Assembly (NCBI RefSeq): GCF_019049625.1
Contig: NZ_JAFMOY010000130.1
Coordinates: 62,001-126,000 of the forward strand
Origin: Rahnella ecdela
GTDB taxonomy: Bacteria; Pseudomonadota; Gammaproteobacteria; Enterobacterales; Enterobacteriaceae
Length of the DNA: 64,000 nucleotides
Direction: 5' to 3'
Below are positions 17,582 to 25,384 of this stretch, in pieces; positions within the stretch are counted from its first letter, which is position 1, and the number at the start of each line of letters is the position of its first letter. A program made the translations under genes and the position numbers. The notes beneath the pieces were generated by a model. That model had not been told where the DNA came from, ran no database searches, and saw nothing but the letters and a program-made list of their open reading frames with translations.

Positions 17582-18002
17582 AGTCACGTTGCTCGCCTGT
17601 GCCCTGATGTGGGCGTCCGTGGTGCAGGCAACGGCCCCGCAACTGTATATACGGGTGACAGAGAATATGCGGGCAGGGCGATTGAAGGATGGCATGTTGC
17701 TCGCGCAAGTACGTATCACTTATCTCGATAATCACTGCGGTTTCCAAGTCTGGAGTGAGGTACCCAGGGTGAATGGGCAGCCGGACCGCTATGCGCTTAC
17801 GGGGAAGAATGCGTTGAATCAGATACTGCATGTCCGCCTGAAGGGGCAGGACTGGAAGACAGACACGCAAGGTGGGGAGGGGTTGATGCTTAACAGCAGT
17901 GAAACCTCAGCAACCCTCCAGGTGCTGGCTGATGGTAACCAGGTTGTGCAGCCGCAGAAATGGCCCCTGTTATTACAAGGTGTGGCAACAGGGTGCCGTT
18001 AA
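17556..18002 (+). CDS. AfaD/SafD-like fimbrial tip or invasin subunit
   Basis: A 148-residue secreted protein with a signal peptide ending near VVQATA (residue 25). The core GFQVWSEVPRVNGQPDRYAL followed by LKGQDW recalls AfaD (GFHVW, VDGRAERYVV, GGDGW). Two cysteines (NHCGFQ and TGCR at the C-terminus) fit the AfaD disulfide. AfaD-type subunits cap FGL fibres and can bind host cells. The gene overlaps the usher end and is followed by two pilin genes, the same order as afaB-C-D-E. Assignment is by fold-specific motifs, so I am fairly sure of the family but not of an adhesive role. Confidence 0.72.
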   Translation: MKRFRTTSRVTLLACALMWASVVQATAPQLYIRVTENMRAGRLKDGMLLAQVRITYLDNHCGFQVWSEVPRVNGQPDRYALTGKNALNQILHVRLKGQDWKTDTQGGEGLMLNSSETSATLQVLADGNQVVQPQKWPLLLQGVATGCR

Positions 18003-18049
18003 CAGATGGCCATGAGGTCATCAACACGTCAACAGACGAGGATTGCATC

Positions 18050-18574
18050 ATGAGAAGAATGAAAACTTACGGCGCCAGTACTCTGCTGGCGACCACACTT
18101 CTGGCGACGGGGACGTGTGGCATCGCGCGGGCGGCAGGTCCGGTTAGTGACATTGTCACGTCATCAGCCGAGGCTGTTTTCCAAAAAACAGGCGCGGCAA
18201 CGTTAACGATCACGCCCCGCACAGACTTGATGGCGGGAACCTATTCAGCCGATACGGTCCTTGCCACTGTTAAAATCGAGCCCCCGGCGCCGACCGACAA
18301 GATAGTTTATCGCTGGTCACCGGGAGTCGGGGTCAAACCTGCGGGTTATACAAGCCGGGACGATTACCGGGAATACAGTGGTAAAAACAAGTCAGAAAAT
18401 AAGCTGGTTGTCTCCTTCAAAGAGTCCCCGAACTCATTCAATGAGACAGATTGGTTTAAAGCGAGCGCCCCCGGTACGGTGACAGAGTCGATCAAAACGC
18501 CCTTTGGTAAAAAGGAATCCATCGCCCCCGATGTCTACACCCTTTCCCTGGATGCAGCCGTATGGGCTGACTGA
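18050..18574 (+). CDS. FGL-type fimbrial subunit (first of two paralogous pilins)
   Basis: About 174 residues, with a signal peptide of about 28 residues (ending ARAAG). The mature N-terminus PVSDIVTSSAEAVFQKTG is an alternating donor strand, followed by AATLTITPRTDLMAGTYSA; the protein ends APDVYTLSLDAAVWAD. No cysteines appear in the mature chain, as in Saf/Psa/Caf1-type subunits. The start ATG 18050 has GAGG 8 bases upstream. The same start and end patterns appear in the next gene, so the two arose by duplication, although the middles differ strongly. One may be the fibre, the other minor. Confidence 0.8.
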   Translation: MRRMKTYGASTLLATTLLATGTCGIARAAGPVSDIVTSSAEAVFQKTGAATLTITPRTDLMAGTYSADTVLATVKIEPPAPTDKIVYRWSPGVGVKPAGYTSRDDYREYSGKNKSENKLVVSFKESPNSFNETDWFKASAPGTVTESIKTPFGKKESIAPDVYTLSLDAAVWAD

Positions 18575-18640
18575 ATCACCCTCTGTCACACAATGACATG
18601 TTAATCATCCCGTACAGAATCGGGTATTTGCGAGGTAGTT

Positions 18641-19159
18641 ATGAACAAACTCAACACTCTTAAAATTTCTGCTGCTCTGTTACTGATGGGTATGGGCAGC
18701 ACGATGGCGTATGCCGGTGGCATTACCTCAGACATTACGACTCAAACTGCTGATCTGACGTTTGCCTCTACAGGAAAAGCGACAATTTCACTTGAAGCCC
18801 AACAAGATTTGATAGCAGGTGCATTTAAAGCTGGTCAGGAAATCGCCAGCGGGGAAGCGACGGCGACTGCCGGTACCGTCGCCTATCGTTGGACACCCAC
18901 TTCAGGCGATATCTCACAGGCCAACGGTGTCAGTAAGATCATTAAAATCAAGGGTACTGAGAACAAGAACAACAGCATCACATTAGCGCTGGTACCCTCC
19001 ACCAGTGTGGGGACGCTAACTGATGGCGGAAATGGCTGGATAGTCCCGGCAACGCTAAATACTTCAAAAGTGGAACTGAGCGTGCAAAATAATCAGGCTG
19101 CGGTGATCTCACCTGATACCTACACATTGTCTGTAGATGCGGCGGTTTGGGGGTACTAA
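18641..19159 (+). CDS. FGL-type fimbrial subunit (second of two paralogous pilins)
   Basis: A 172-residue pilin with a clear signal peptide (cleaved after MAYA, residue 25). The mature start GGITSDITTQTADLTFASTG and GKATISLEAQQDLIAGAF mirror the preceding pilin, as does the end SPDTYTLSVDAAVWGY. The middle is rich in Gly, Thr, Asn and Lys, as in major fibre subunits. It sits last in the cluster, 66 bases after the previous gene, with GAGGTAG before the ATG and a hairpin 22 bases after the stop. Its end position matches afaE or psaA-like major subunits. Confidence 0.8.
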   Translation: MNKLNTLKISAALLLMGMGSTMAYAGGITSDITTQTADLTFASTGKATISLEAQQDLIAGAFKAGQEIASGEATATAGTVAYRWTPTSGDISQANGVSKIIKIKGTENKNNSITLALVPSTSVGTLTDGGNGWIVPATLNTSKVELSVQNNQAAVISPDTYTLSVDAAVWGY

Positions 19160-19181
19160 TATCCTGCTTAATCACTATCTC

Positions 19182-19212
19182 ACGGCTTGATTCTCTATGA
19201 GATTCGAGCCGT
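19182..19212 (+). terminator. Hairpin closing the fimbrial cluster
   Basis: ACGGCT (19182-19187) pairs with AGCCGT (19207-19212), and the inner ATTCTC/GAGAT segment extends the stem imperfectly. It begins 22 bases after the last pilin stop. The downstream T content is low, so termination strength is uncertain. Confidence 0.5.
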
Positions 19213-19400
19213 TCTGATTTCGTATTACGCACAACTGCGACCTGAGGGGATGTCGTATATCTTTAATGAGTAAGGCGCAGAACAATCGTCTTAACATTGA
19301 GTACTGTATCTTGAAGGCAACGTCAAACAGGTCTGTAAGCCGTTGCAATCACCAATAGAAACGGCTCTATATATTTAGCTAATATTTCAGAAAGACGTGG

Positions 19401-19982
19401 TCATTTACAAGTCATCACAACGCGTCCATACACTATTATGTCATCTAAGTTGCAATCAAATGCTATACCCACACCACTGACGCGAACTCTTTTGACCGGC
19501 ACGCGTGTCAATGTTCTGATGCTTATCTTCCCTTCAATGTCTACCAACCAATCACTGTCATAAATTTCGAGGAATTTTTGCTCGACGATGAATTGCGTTG
19601 AACCATCAATTACACAGATCGGATCTTCGGGCATATGGGTGCCAGGAAGAAACAAAACTTTATCAAACAGTACATAGCCTGAGTCATACATCTGTCCATC
19701 AATTAGCTTTTTGCGAGGCAACCGTATGACGTCCAATTCGCTGTCTTCAAATTTCTTCCCTTGGCCTGTAGCCACCCATTCCAGATTTGCCCCCGTTTCT
19801 GCAACGCATCGCACTACGATATCCGCAGGAAATCCTCCGCGCTTATAACGTCCAGCCAAGCTACTAGAAGCTATACCGAGATGCGCTGCCAATAATATTT
19901 TGGAACTGAAGCCATATGCTTCTAAAACCCGATCCAGTACCGGTGCGCTCTCGCCATCAAAGTTGAAGGAAAATTTTGACAT
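19401..19982 (-). CDS. Phage CI-type repressor (186/P2-like, Phage_CI_repr family)
   Basis: A 193-residue protein. Residues 10-60 form an HTH (VLDRVLEAYGFSSKILLAAH, then SSSLAGRYKRGGFPADIVV) and TGANLEWVATGQGK, the pattern of 186 CI N-terminal domains. The C-terminal half is a beta-rich oligomerisation domain (FIVEQKFLEIYDSDWLVDIE, ISIRTLTRVPVKRVRVSG). No Ser-Lys LexA protease motif is evident. It stands next to the fimbrial cluster with almost none of the rest of a phage. It may have been kept as an orphan regulator or may be residual. Confidence 0.82.
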   Translation of the reverse strand: MSKFSFNFDGESAPVLDRVLEAYGFSSKILLAAHLGIASSSLAGRYKRGGFPADIVVRCVAETGANLEWVATGQGKKFEDSELDVIRLPRKKLIDGQMYDSGYVLFDKVLFLPGTHMPEDPICVIDGSTQFIVEQKFLEIYDSDWLVDIEGKISIRTLTRVPVKRVRVSGVGIAFDCNLDDIIVYGRVVMTCK

Positions 19983-20008
19983 GATTTCATGACGACCATC
20001 CCGCTTTT

Positions 20009-20034
20009 AGCTACATAATCCTTGATTTGTAGCT
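20009..20034. promoter_or_regulatory. Candidate CI operator
   Basis: AGCTACA (20009-20015) and TGTAGCT (20028-20034) are perfect inverted half-sites separated by 12 bases, 27 bases upstream of the repressor start. A related AGCTCC...TGTAG pair follows at about 20052-20065. Spacing and position suit repressor binding; the assignment is inference. Confidence 0.5.
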
Positions 20035-20121
20035 TTATGCGAGTTAATCTAGCTCCGTATTGTAGTTATTAGAGATTAATGATGGATATTGCAGTATCCA
20101 ATCAATAAAGGAGTTTGCCTT

Positions 20122-20199
20122 ATGAGTCCGACTATTACAATTGCCATCCCCGAACCTTCGGAGCCTCTTGTTGAGTTATGGCATGGAACAGGAGTCTAG
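20122..20199 (+). CDS. 25-residue ORF divergent from the CI repressor
   Basis: ATG at 20122 is preceded by AAAGGAG (20108-20114), a strong ribosome binding site. The product starts MSPTITIAIPEPSEPLVELW and stops at TAG 20197-20199. It holds the position of cox/apl, the first lytic gene opposite cI in P2-like phages. It is too short for a DNA-binding protein, so it is probably the remaining 5' end of such a gene after deletion. I do not recognise a family. Confidence 0.4.
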   Translation: MSPTITIAIPEPSEPLVELWHGTGV

Positions 20200-20483
20200 C
20201 GCGATGAGATCAAACTGATAATTTTCAGGCTAAACCAAGAAATCTTCAGGATTAGGGATTAACCAAAATGGTAAGAGGTCCTTACTAAACAGGCTTGAAA
20301 TGAATGCAGCGTGGTGTCCCTGATATCGTTACTCGCCTACCTCAGTGTATACGACACTGTTTGAGCTCCAGGCTATACATCCAAATTCTGAATATGCTCA
20401 TCTCCACTTCCCAGTGGGCTCAAAATTTAAATGAGACATTGTGCAGTGGTTCACTGTATTTGGACTAGAAGGGGTTTACCGAT

Positions 20484-20726
20484 ATGAATCTTTCCCATTC
20501 TGTATTTAGACAAGATATTTTAAAAAATGTGTTTCAGGAAAAACCTTCTCCACGAGAACTCGTGGACCGTTCACGTGTACTAGCGAATGTTATGCTCGAT
20601 CGCCCTGATGAAGCTGGCCCGAATTTTGTTATGCTGATCATTCTTGCTGACCAGCTTCAAATGCTACATGACGTGTTCGAAGCAGAAGAAGTTCGGCAAC
20701 TTAGCACTGAAAATGTACTTGAATGA
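20484..20726 (+). CDS. Hypothetical small protein in phage debris
   Basis: An 80-residue acidic, helical protein (MNLSHSVFRQDILKNVFQEK; middle RVLANVMLDRPDE; end QLSTENVLE). AAGGGG lies upstream of the ATG at workable spacing. No family recognised. Its place after the divergent CI region suggests an early phage gene whose neighbours were deleted. No cysteines, no membrane segment and no signal peptide are seen. It could also be a spurious frame, though length and ribosome binding site favour a real gene. Confidence 0.5.
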   Translation: MNLSHSVFRQDILKNVFQEKPSPRELVDRSRVLANVMLDRPDEAGPNFVMLIILADQLQMLHDVFEAEEVRQLSTENVLE

Positions 20727-20788
20727 TCACTAAAGCGAAGGATAACCCGCGGCATCTTTGAAGATTTTACGGGTTATCAACAATCGTA

Positions 20789-21000
20789 TTAGTGATGGGT
20801 CTGGGGGAGTTCAGTTTCGCTGGGGCCGGTCATGCGCATCACCATGGCGCTATCTAGCCCGCTCGTTAACATCTTGCGGGCAACTTTCAATATCGCGTAA
20901 CATTCGCCTTCTTCAATACCTTCCAAGCGTGCTTCCTCTCGTCTTTTCAGCATCCCGCGCTGTTCACCCTCAAGCCGTTAGTGTGCAGAGATTGTCATAC
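20789..21000 (-). pseudogene. C-terminal remnant of an Rpn-family nuclease/transposase-like protein
   Basis: On the minus strand, codons from about 21000 down to a TAA at 20789-20791 read MTISAH-stop-RLEGEQRGMLKRREEA, RLEGIEEGECYAILKVARKM and LTSGLDSAMVMRMTGPSETE. The repeated EG-x-x-x-G and KVARxML-x-x-G-x-D-x-x-x-V-x-x-x-TG pattern is the C-terminal tail of the recombination-promoting nuclease (RpnA/YhgA, PD-(D/E)XK) family. The catalytic domain is missing and an internal TAA interrupts the tail. It abuts the 3' end of fucA, where fucO lies in E. coli. Confidence 0.65.
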
Positions 21001-21042
21001 CGGTCTCCTCATCTTCGGGTACATATGATGCAAACGTACCGA

Positions 21043-21699
21043 TCAAGGCTGCGCCGGGCCACACTGTAATCCGTAAGTCTTGAATTTCTCCAGCACGACG
21101 GCCATTTCCTCATCATCCAGCACCGGTACCGGATCAGTGATCGCCAGCGTACAAAGATAAAGTTGTGCCAGTACTTCCACTTCATGTGCCAGCCACAAGG
21201 CTTTTTCCAGATTTTCGCCACAGGCTATCAGGCCATGATGCTGCAGGAGTGTCGCTTTACGGTGCTTGAGGGCTACTGCAACATGCTCCGATAACTCAGA
21301 TGTCCCAAACGTTGCATAGGGTGCACAGGGGATCGAGTTACCGCCTGCCGCCGCGACCATGTAGTGAATGGCCGGAATAGGGCGGTTAAGAATTGAAACC
21401 GCTGCACAGTGTATGGCGTGATTATGCACGACGGCGTGAGTATCCGAACGGGTATGGTAAGCAGCTAAATGAAAGCGCCACTCGCTGGACGGCAATTGCG
21501 TCTTGTCGTGATTTCCTTCTGCATCCACATACACAATATGTGACTCGGTCAGCTTTTCATAAGGGATGCCGGAGGGCGTGATCAACATCCCCTCCTGATA
21601 ACGCACACTGACATTTCCCGCCGTGCCCTGGTTTAACCCTAAAATTGTCATCTCAAGGCAGGTATTAATAATCTGCCGAGCCAGCGTGTTTCGTTCCAT
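21043..21699 (-). CDS. fucA: L-fuculose-1-phosphate aldolase
   Basis: A 218-residue class II aldolase that cleaves L-fuculose-1-phosphate to dihydroxyacetone phosphate and L-lactaldehyde. It is very close to E. coli FucA as remembered: MERNTLARQIINTCLEMT, GLNQGTAGNVSVRYQEGML, and zinc ligands Glu73 (SSEWRFH), HNHAIH (92-94) and LQHHGLI (about His155). The C-terminal few residues differ (LQCGPAQP). It is transcribed divergently from fucPIKUR. In E. coli fucO follows fucA; here the next sequence is Rpn debris, so lactaldehyde reductase must come from elsewhere or be missing. Confidence 0.97.
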   Translation of the reverse strand: MERNTLARQIINTCLEMTILGLNQGTAGNVSVRYQEGMLITPSGIPYEKLTESHIVYVDAEGNHDKTQLPSSEWRFHLAAYHTRSDTHAVVHNHAIHCAAVSILNRPIPAIHYMVAAAGGNSIPCAPYATFGTSELSEHVAVALKHRKATLLQHHGLIACGENLEKALWLAHEVEVLAQLYLCTLAITDPVPVLDDEEMAVVLEKFKTYGLQCGPAQP

Positions 21700-22001
21700 T
21701 ATATTGCCCCTTTCATGAATGCAAACACGATGAAAATATCCTCGTATTATACGGCGTTAACTTAATAGCCTCCTATTTTTCTACTTTAGAGCATGATGTG
21801 AATCGAAATGGGGATGACTTGTGACGAACCTCAATGAATTACGCAGTAAATAGCGTGTGTTTGAAATTTAAAAACCCCAAATATTGCCCGTATTAACGGT
21901 TTATTCTCAAAGCGGTCATGACTTTGCCATTTTGTTAACAAATGCCCGTTTCTATTTCTATGTACTTATTCGGTCATTCCCGCACGTGGTTTATTTAAAC
22001 C

Positions 22002-22030
22002 TTAATTAAACAGGTAATCTGTTTAATTAA
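22002..22030. promoter_or_regulatory. Perfect 12-bp inverted repeat, candidate FucR operator
   Basis: TTAATTAAACAG (22002-22013), 5-base spacer GTAAT, CTGTTTAATTAA (22019-22030). The arms are exact reverse complements. The position between the divergent fuc operons and a DeoR-type regulator (FucR) in the cluster make it the best operator candidate. Binding is inferred. Confidence 0.6.
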
Positions 22031-22036
22031 ATAAAG

Positions 22037-22050
22037 GTGATTACAGTCAC
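22037..22050. promoter_or_regulatory. CRP-like site
   Basis: GTGATTACAGTCAC fits GTGA-N6-TCAC exactly. It directly follows the candidate FucR operator and lies about 190 bases before fucP. Catabolite control of fucose operons by CRP is established in E. coli; use of this particular site is inference. Confidence 0.6.
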
Positions 22051-22239
22051 AAAAACTCCCCTCTCAGAAGTTAAGTGTGACAACGGTCAAAATAAGGGGC
22101 GTGCTCATTGGAGAAGGTCCTCATGAGCGCATTGCCCTTGAGCCATGGCGCATACCTTGAAAATGCCGGCACCAGTCAACCGAGGCTTGGGGACTGTGTT
22201 TTAACGCCGTTAACACACACCTGAATAGAGGAGGATGCT

Positions 22240-23535
22240 ATGGGAAACATAACACTACCAACGCAGAGTTATTGCGCAGTGGCCGGAAGGGAAGCAAAAA
22301 AATATGCCATTCCTTTCGCATTACTCTGTTCCCTCTTTTTTCTCTGGGCAGTAGCAAATAATCTCAATGATATTTTACTCCCCCAGTTCCAACAGGCTTT
22401 TACGCTGAATAATTTCCAGGCCGGCCTGATCCAGTCCTCATTCTATTTCGGCTATTTTGTGATCCCGATCCCTGCTGGGATTTTGATGAAAAAACTCAGC
22501 TATAAGGCCGGCATTCTTACCGGGCTGATATTGTATGCCGTTGGCGCCGCTTTATTTTGGCCGGCGGCGCAAATGATGAGTTATGCGCTGTTCCTGATTG
22601 GCTTGTTTATTATCGCGGCGGGTTTAGGTTGCCTGGAAACAGCAGCGAATCCTTTTGTCACGGTATTAGGCCCTGAAGAAAGTGGCCACTTTCGTATTAA
22701 CCTGGCGCAAACCTTTAACTCCTTCGGCGCGATTATCGCCGTGGTATTTGGACAAAACCTCATTTTGTCGCACGTACCTCATCAGTCTCAGGAAATGCTG
22801 GACACACTGACGTCTCAGCAACTCAGTGCCTATAAACACAGCCTCGTGTTATCCGTACAATTCCCGTATCTCATCATCGTACTGATTGTGTTAGTGGTCG
22901 CACTGCTGGTCACGCTCACACAGTTCCCTTCGCTTAAAAGTGACGATCACACTGACACCGTCCAAAGCACCTTTTTGGCTTCCTTTAGACGCTTGGTTCG
23001 CCATCGTCACTGGCGCTGGGCCGTGCTGGCCCAATTTTGCTATGTGGGCGCGCAAACGGCGTGCTGGAGTTATTTAATCCGTTATGCGCTGGAGGAAATC
23101 CCTGGCATGACGCCTGCCTTCGCGGCGAATTACCTGACGGTTTTCATCGGTCGTTTCAGCGGGACGTGGCTTATTCGCCGTTTCACCCCCTATAAAGTGC
23201 TCGGCGGCTATGCGCTGGTGGCCATGGTGCTATGTCTCATCTCAGCCTTTTGTGGCGGACATGTCGGCCTGCTGGCGCTCACATTGTGCAGTGCCTTTAT
23301 GTCGATTCAGTACCCGACCATTTTCTCGCTGGGTATTCGTGATCTGGGACCGGATACCAAATACGGTTCGTCTTTCATCGTGATGGCCATCATCGGCGGC
23401 GGCATTGTGACACCCATTATGGGCTTCGTCAGCGATGCGGCGGGCAACATCCCCATGGCAGAACTGGTCCCTGCGATCTGTTTTGCCGTCATCTATATCT
23501 TCGCGCGTTTCCGTTCTGATACCGCATCGGACTGA
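22240..23535 (+). CDS. fucP: L-fucose:H+ symporter FucP with a five-residue internal deletion
   Basis: A 431-residue, 12-segment major facilitator importing L-fucose with a proton. Key residues by E. coli numbering are kept: Asp46 in NNLNDILLPQFQ and Glu135 in GCLETAANPFVTVLG. The rest follows E. coli FucP closely, for example AVLAQFCYVGAQTACWSYLI. After AANYLT, E. coli has GTMVCFFIGRF as I recall it; here the sequence is AANYLTVFIGRF, a net loss of five residues in frame inside a predicted transmembrane helix. That could impair folding. AGAGGAGG precedes the ATG. fucI follows after 28 bases. Confidence 0.93.
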   Translation: MGNITLPTQSYCAVAGREAKKYAIPFALLCSLFFLWAVANNLNDILLPQFQQAFTLNNFQAGLIQSSFYFGYFVIPIPAGILMKKLSYKAGILTGLILYAVGAALFWPAAQMMSYALFLIGLFIIAAGLGCLETAANPFVTVLGPEESGHFRINLAQTFNSFGAIIAVVFGQNLILSHVPHQSQEMLDTLTSQQLSAYKHSLVLSVQFPYLIIVLIVLVVALLVTLTQFPSLKSDDHTDTVQSTFLASFRRLVRHRHWRWAVLAQFCYVGAQTACWSYLIRYALEEIPGMTPAFAANYLTVFIGRFSGTWLIRRFTPYKVLGGYALVAMVLCLISAFCGGHVGLLALTLCSAFMSIQYPTIFSLGIRDLGPDTKYGSSFIVMAIIGGGIVTPIMGFVSDAAGNIPMAELVPAICFAVIYIFARFRSDTASD

Positions 23536-23563
23536 ATCTTTTGCGAACAACTGAGGGTCAACC

Positions 23564-25339
23564 ATGAAGAAAATCAGCTTACCAAAAATTGGCATTCGTC
23601 CGGTCATTGATGGACGTCGTATGGGAGTGCGAGAGTCACTCGAAGAGCAGACCATGAGCATGGCAAAAGCCACGGCCTCACTTATCCAGAATAAACTCCG
23701 TCATCCCTGCGGAGCCACGATTGAGTGTGTGATTGCCGATACCTGTATTGCCGGTATGTCAGAAGCCGCACTGTGTGATGAAAAATTCACCCATCAGAAC
23801 GTAGGCGTCACGATAACGGTGACCCCGTGCTGGTGTTACGGCAGCGAAACCATCGATATGGATCCTCTGCGCCCAAAAGCGATTTGGGGCTTCAACGGGA
23901 CAGAGCGCCCTGGCGCCGTTTACCTGGCCGCCGCACTCGCGGCGCACAGTCAAAAAGGTCTTCCCGCTTTTTCTATTTACGGCCATGACGTCCAGGACGC
24001 CGGTGACGGGGCGATCCCTGTTGACGTTGAGGAAAAGCTGCTGCGCTTTGCCAAAGCGGGTTTGGCTGTTGCGACGCTCAAAGGGAAAAGCTATCTGTCC
24101 GTGGGTGGGGTTTCAATGGGGATTGCCGGATCGATTGTTGACCATCACTTCTTCGAGTCCTGGCTAGGCATGAAAGTGCAATCAGTGGATATGACGGAAC
24201 TGCGTCGTCGTATTGATGAAAAAATTTATGATGTTGCTGAACTGGACATCGCCATGGCCTGGGCGGACAAGCATTTTCGGTACGGTAAAGACCAAAATGC
24301 CCCGCAGTTTCAACGAAATGAAGTTCAGAACCGTGCCGTGTTGCAAGAAAGCCTGCTGATGGCGATGTGCATCCGCGACATGATGCAAGGCAATGCCAAA
24401 TTAGCCGATAAAGGCATGAGGGAGGAGTCGCTTGGGTATAACGCCATTGCCGCCGGTTTTCAGGGACAGCGCCACTGGACAGATCAATACCCGAATGGAG
24501 ACACCGCGGAAGCGCTGCTCAATAGCTCGTTTGACTGGACGGGTATTCGTGAACCCCTGGTCGTTGCCACTGAAAACGACAGCCTGAATGCCGTGGCGAT
24601 GCTCATGGGGCATCAACTGACCGGCACGGCTCAGCTGTTTGCCGATGTGCGGACTTACTGGTCACCACAGGCGGTTCGGCGTGTCACCGGTCAAGCGCTA
24701 AGCGGCCTGGCCGAGCATGGCATCATCCATCTTATCAACTCCGGTTCTGCCGCTCTCGATGGCACCTGTAAGCAGCGTGACAGCGAGGGCAGGCCGACCA
24801 TGAAACCCCACTGGGAGATTTCCCAAAAAGAAGCGCAGGAGTGCCTGGCGGCCACCGAATGGTGCCCGGCGATCCATGAGTATTTCCGCGGTGGGGGCTA
24901 TTCCTCCCGTTTCCTGACAGAAGGCGGCGTTCCCTTCACCCTGACCCGCGTCAACCTCATCAAGGGTCAAGGACCGGTGCTACAAATCGCCGAGGGCTGG
25001 AGCGTGGAATTACCTGATGACGTACACGATATGTTGGATGTGCGGACTAACTCGACCTGGCCGACCACTTGGTTTGCGCCACGCCTTACCGGGAAAGGGC
25101 CTTTCACCGATGTGTATTCGGTGATGGCGAATTGGGGGGCAAATCATGGCGTACTGACCATTGGGCATGTGGGGGCCGACTTTATCACGCTGGCGTCCAT
25201 GCTGCGGATACCGGTCTGCATGCACAATATTGATGAAGCGAAGATCTACCGGCCTTCTTCATGGGGCGCTTTTGGTATGGACAGTGAAGGGCAGGATTAC
25301 CGCGCCTGCCAAAACTATGGCCCGCTCTATCAACGTTAA
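23564..25339 (+). CDS. fucI: L-fucose isomerase
   Basis: A 591-residue Mn-dependent ketol isomerase converting L-fucose to L-fuculose. Length and sequence match E. coli FucI from start ([20 protein letters not shown]) to end ([14 protein letters not shown]). Catalytic and metal residues are in place: Glu337 in [10 protein letters not shown], Asp361 in [10 protein letters not shown] and the His near 528 in [18 protein letters not shown] lies before the ATG. Second gene of fucPIKUR, 28 bases from fucP and 45 bases from the fucK start. Confidence 0.97.
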   Translation: MKKISLPKIGIRPVIDGRRMGVRESLEEQTMSMAKATASLIQNKLRHPCGATIECVIADTCIAGMSEAALCDEKFTHQNVGVTITVTPCWCYGSETIDMDPLRPKAIWGFNGTERPGAVYLAAALAAHSQKGLPAFSIYGHDVQDAGDGAIPVDVEEKLLRFAKAGLAVATLKGKSYLSVGGVSMGIAGSIVDHHFFESWLGMKVQSVDMTELRRRIDEKIYDVAELDIAMAWADKHFRYGKDQNAPQFQRNEVQNRAVLQESLLMAMCIRDMMQGNAKLADKGMREESLGYNAIAAGFQGQRHWTDQYPNGDTAEALLNSSFDWTGIREPLVVATENDSLNAVAMLMGHQLTGTAQLFADVRTYWSPQAVRRVTGQALSGLAEHGIIHLINSGSAALDGTCKQRDSEGRPTMKPHWEISQKEAQECLAATEWCPAIHEYFRGGGYSSRFLTEGGVPFTLTRVNLIKGQGPVLQIAEGWSVELPDDVHDMLDVRTNSTWPTTWFAPRLTGKGPFTDVYSVMANWGANHGVLTIGHVGADFITLASMLRIPVCMHNIDEAKIYRPSSWGAFGMDSEGQDYRACQNYGPLYQR

Positions 25340-25384
25340 TCTCTCACGCCCTCGCTTTTGGGGAGGGCGCTTTCAGGAGCACAC

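Larger units (their letters stand above)
21700..22239. other. fucA-fucP divergent control region
   Basis: 540 bases between divergent fuc operons with no gene. It holds a perfect inverted repeat (22002-22030) and a CRP-like site (22037-22050), described separately. A short plus-strand frame begins at ATG 22123 (MSALPLSHGAYLENAG) without a convincing role. FucR activation and CRP control both fit the layout known in E. coli. Confidence 0.5.
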
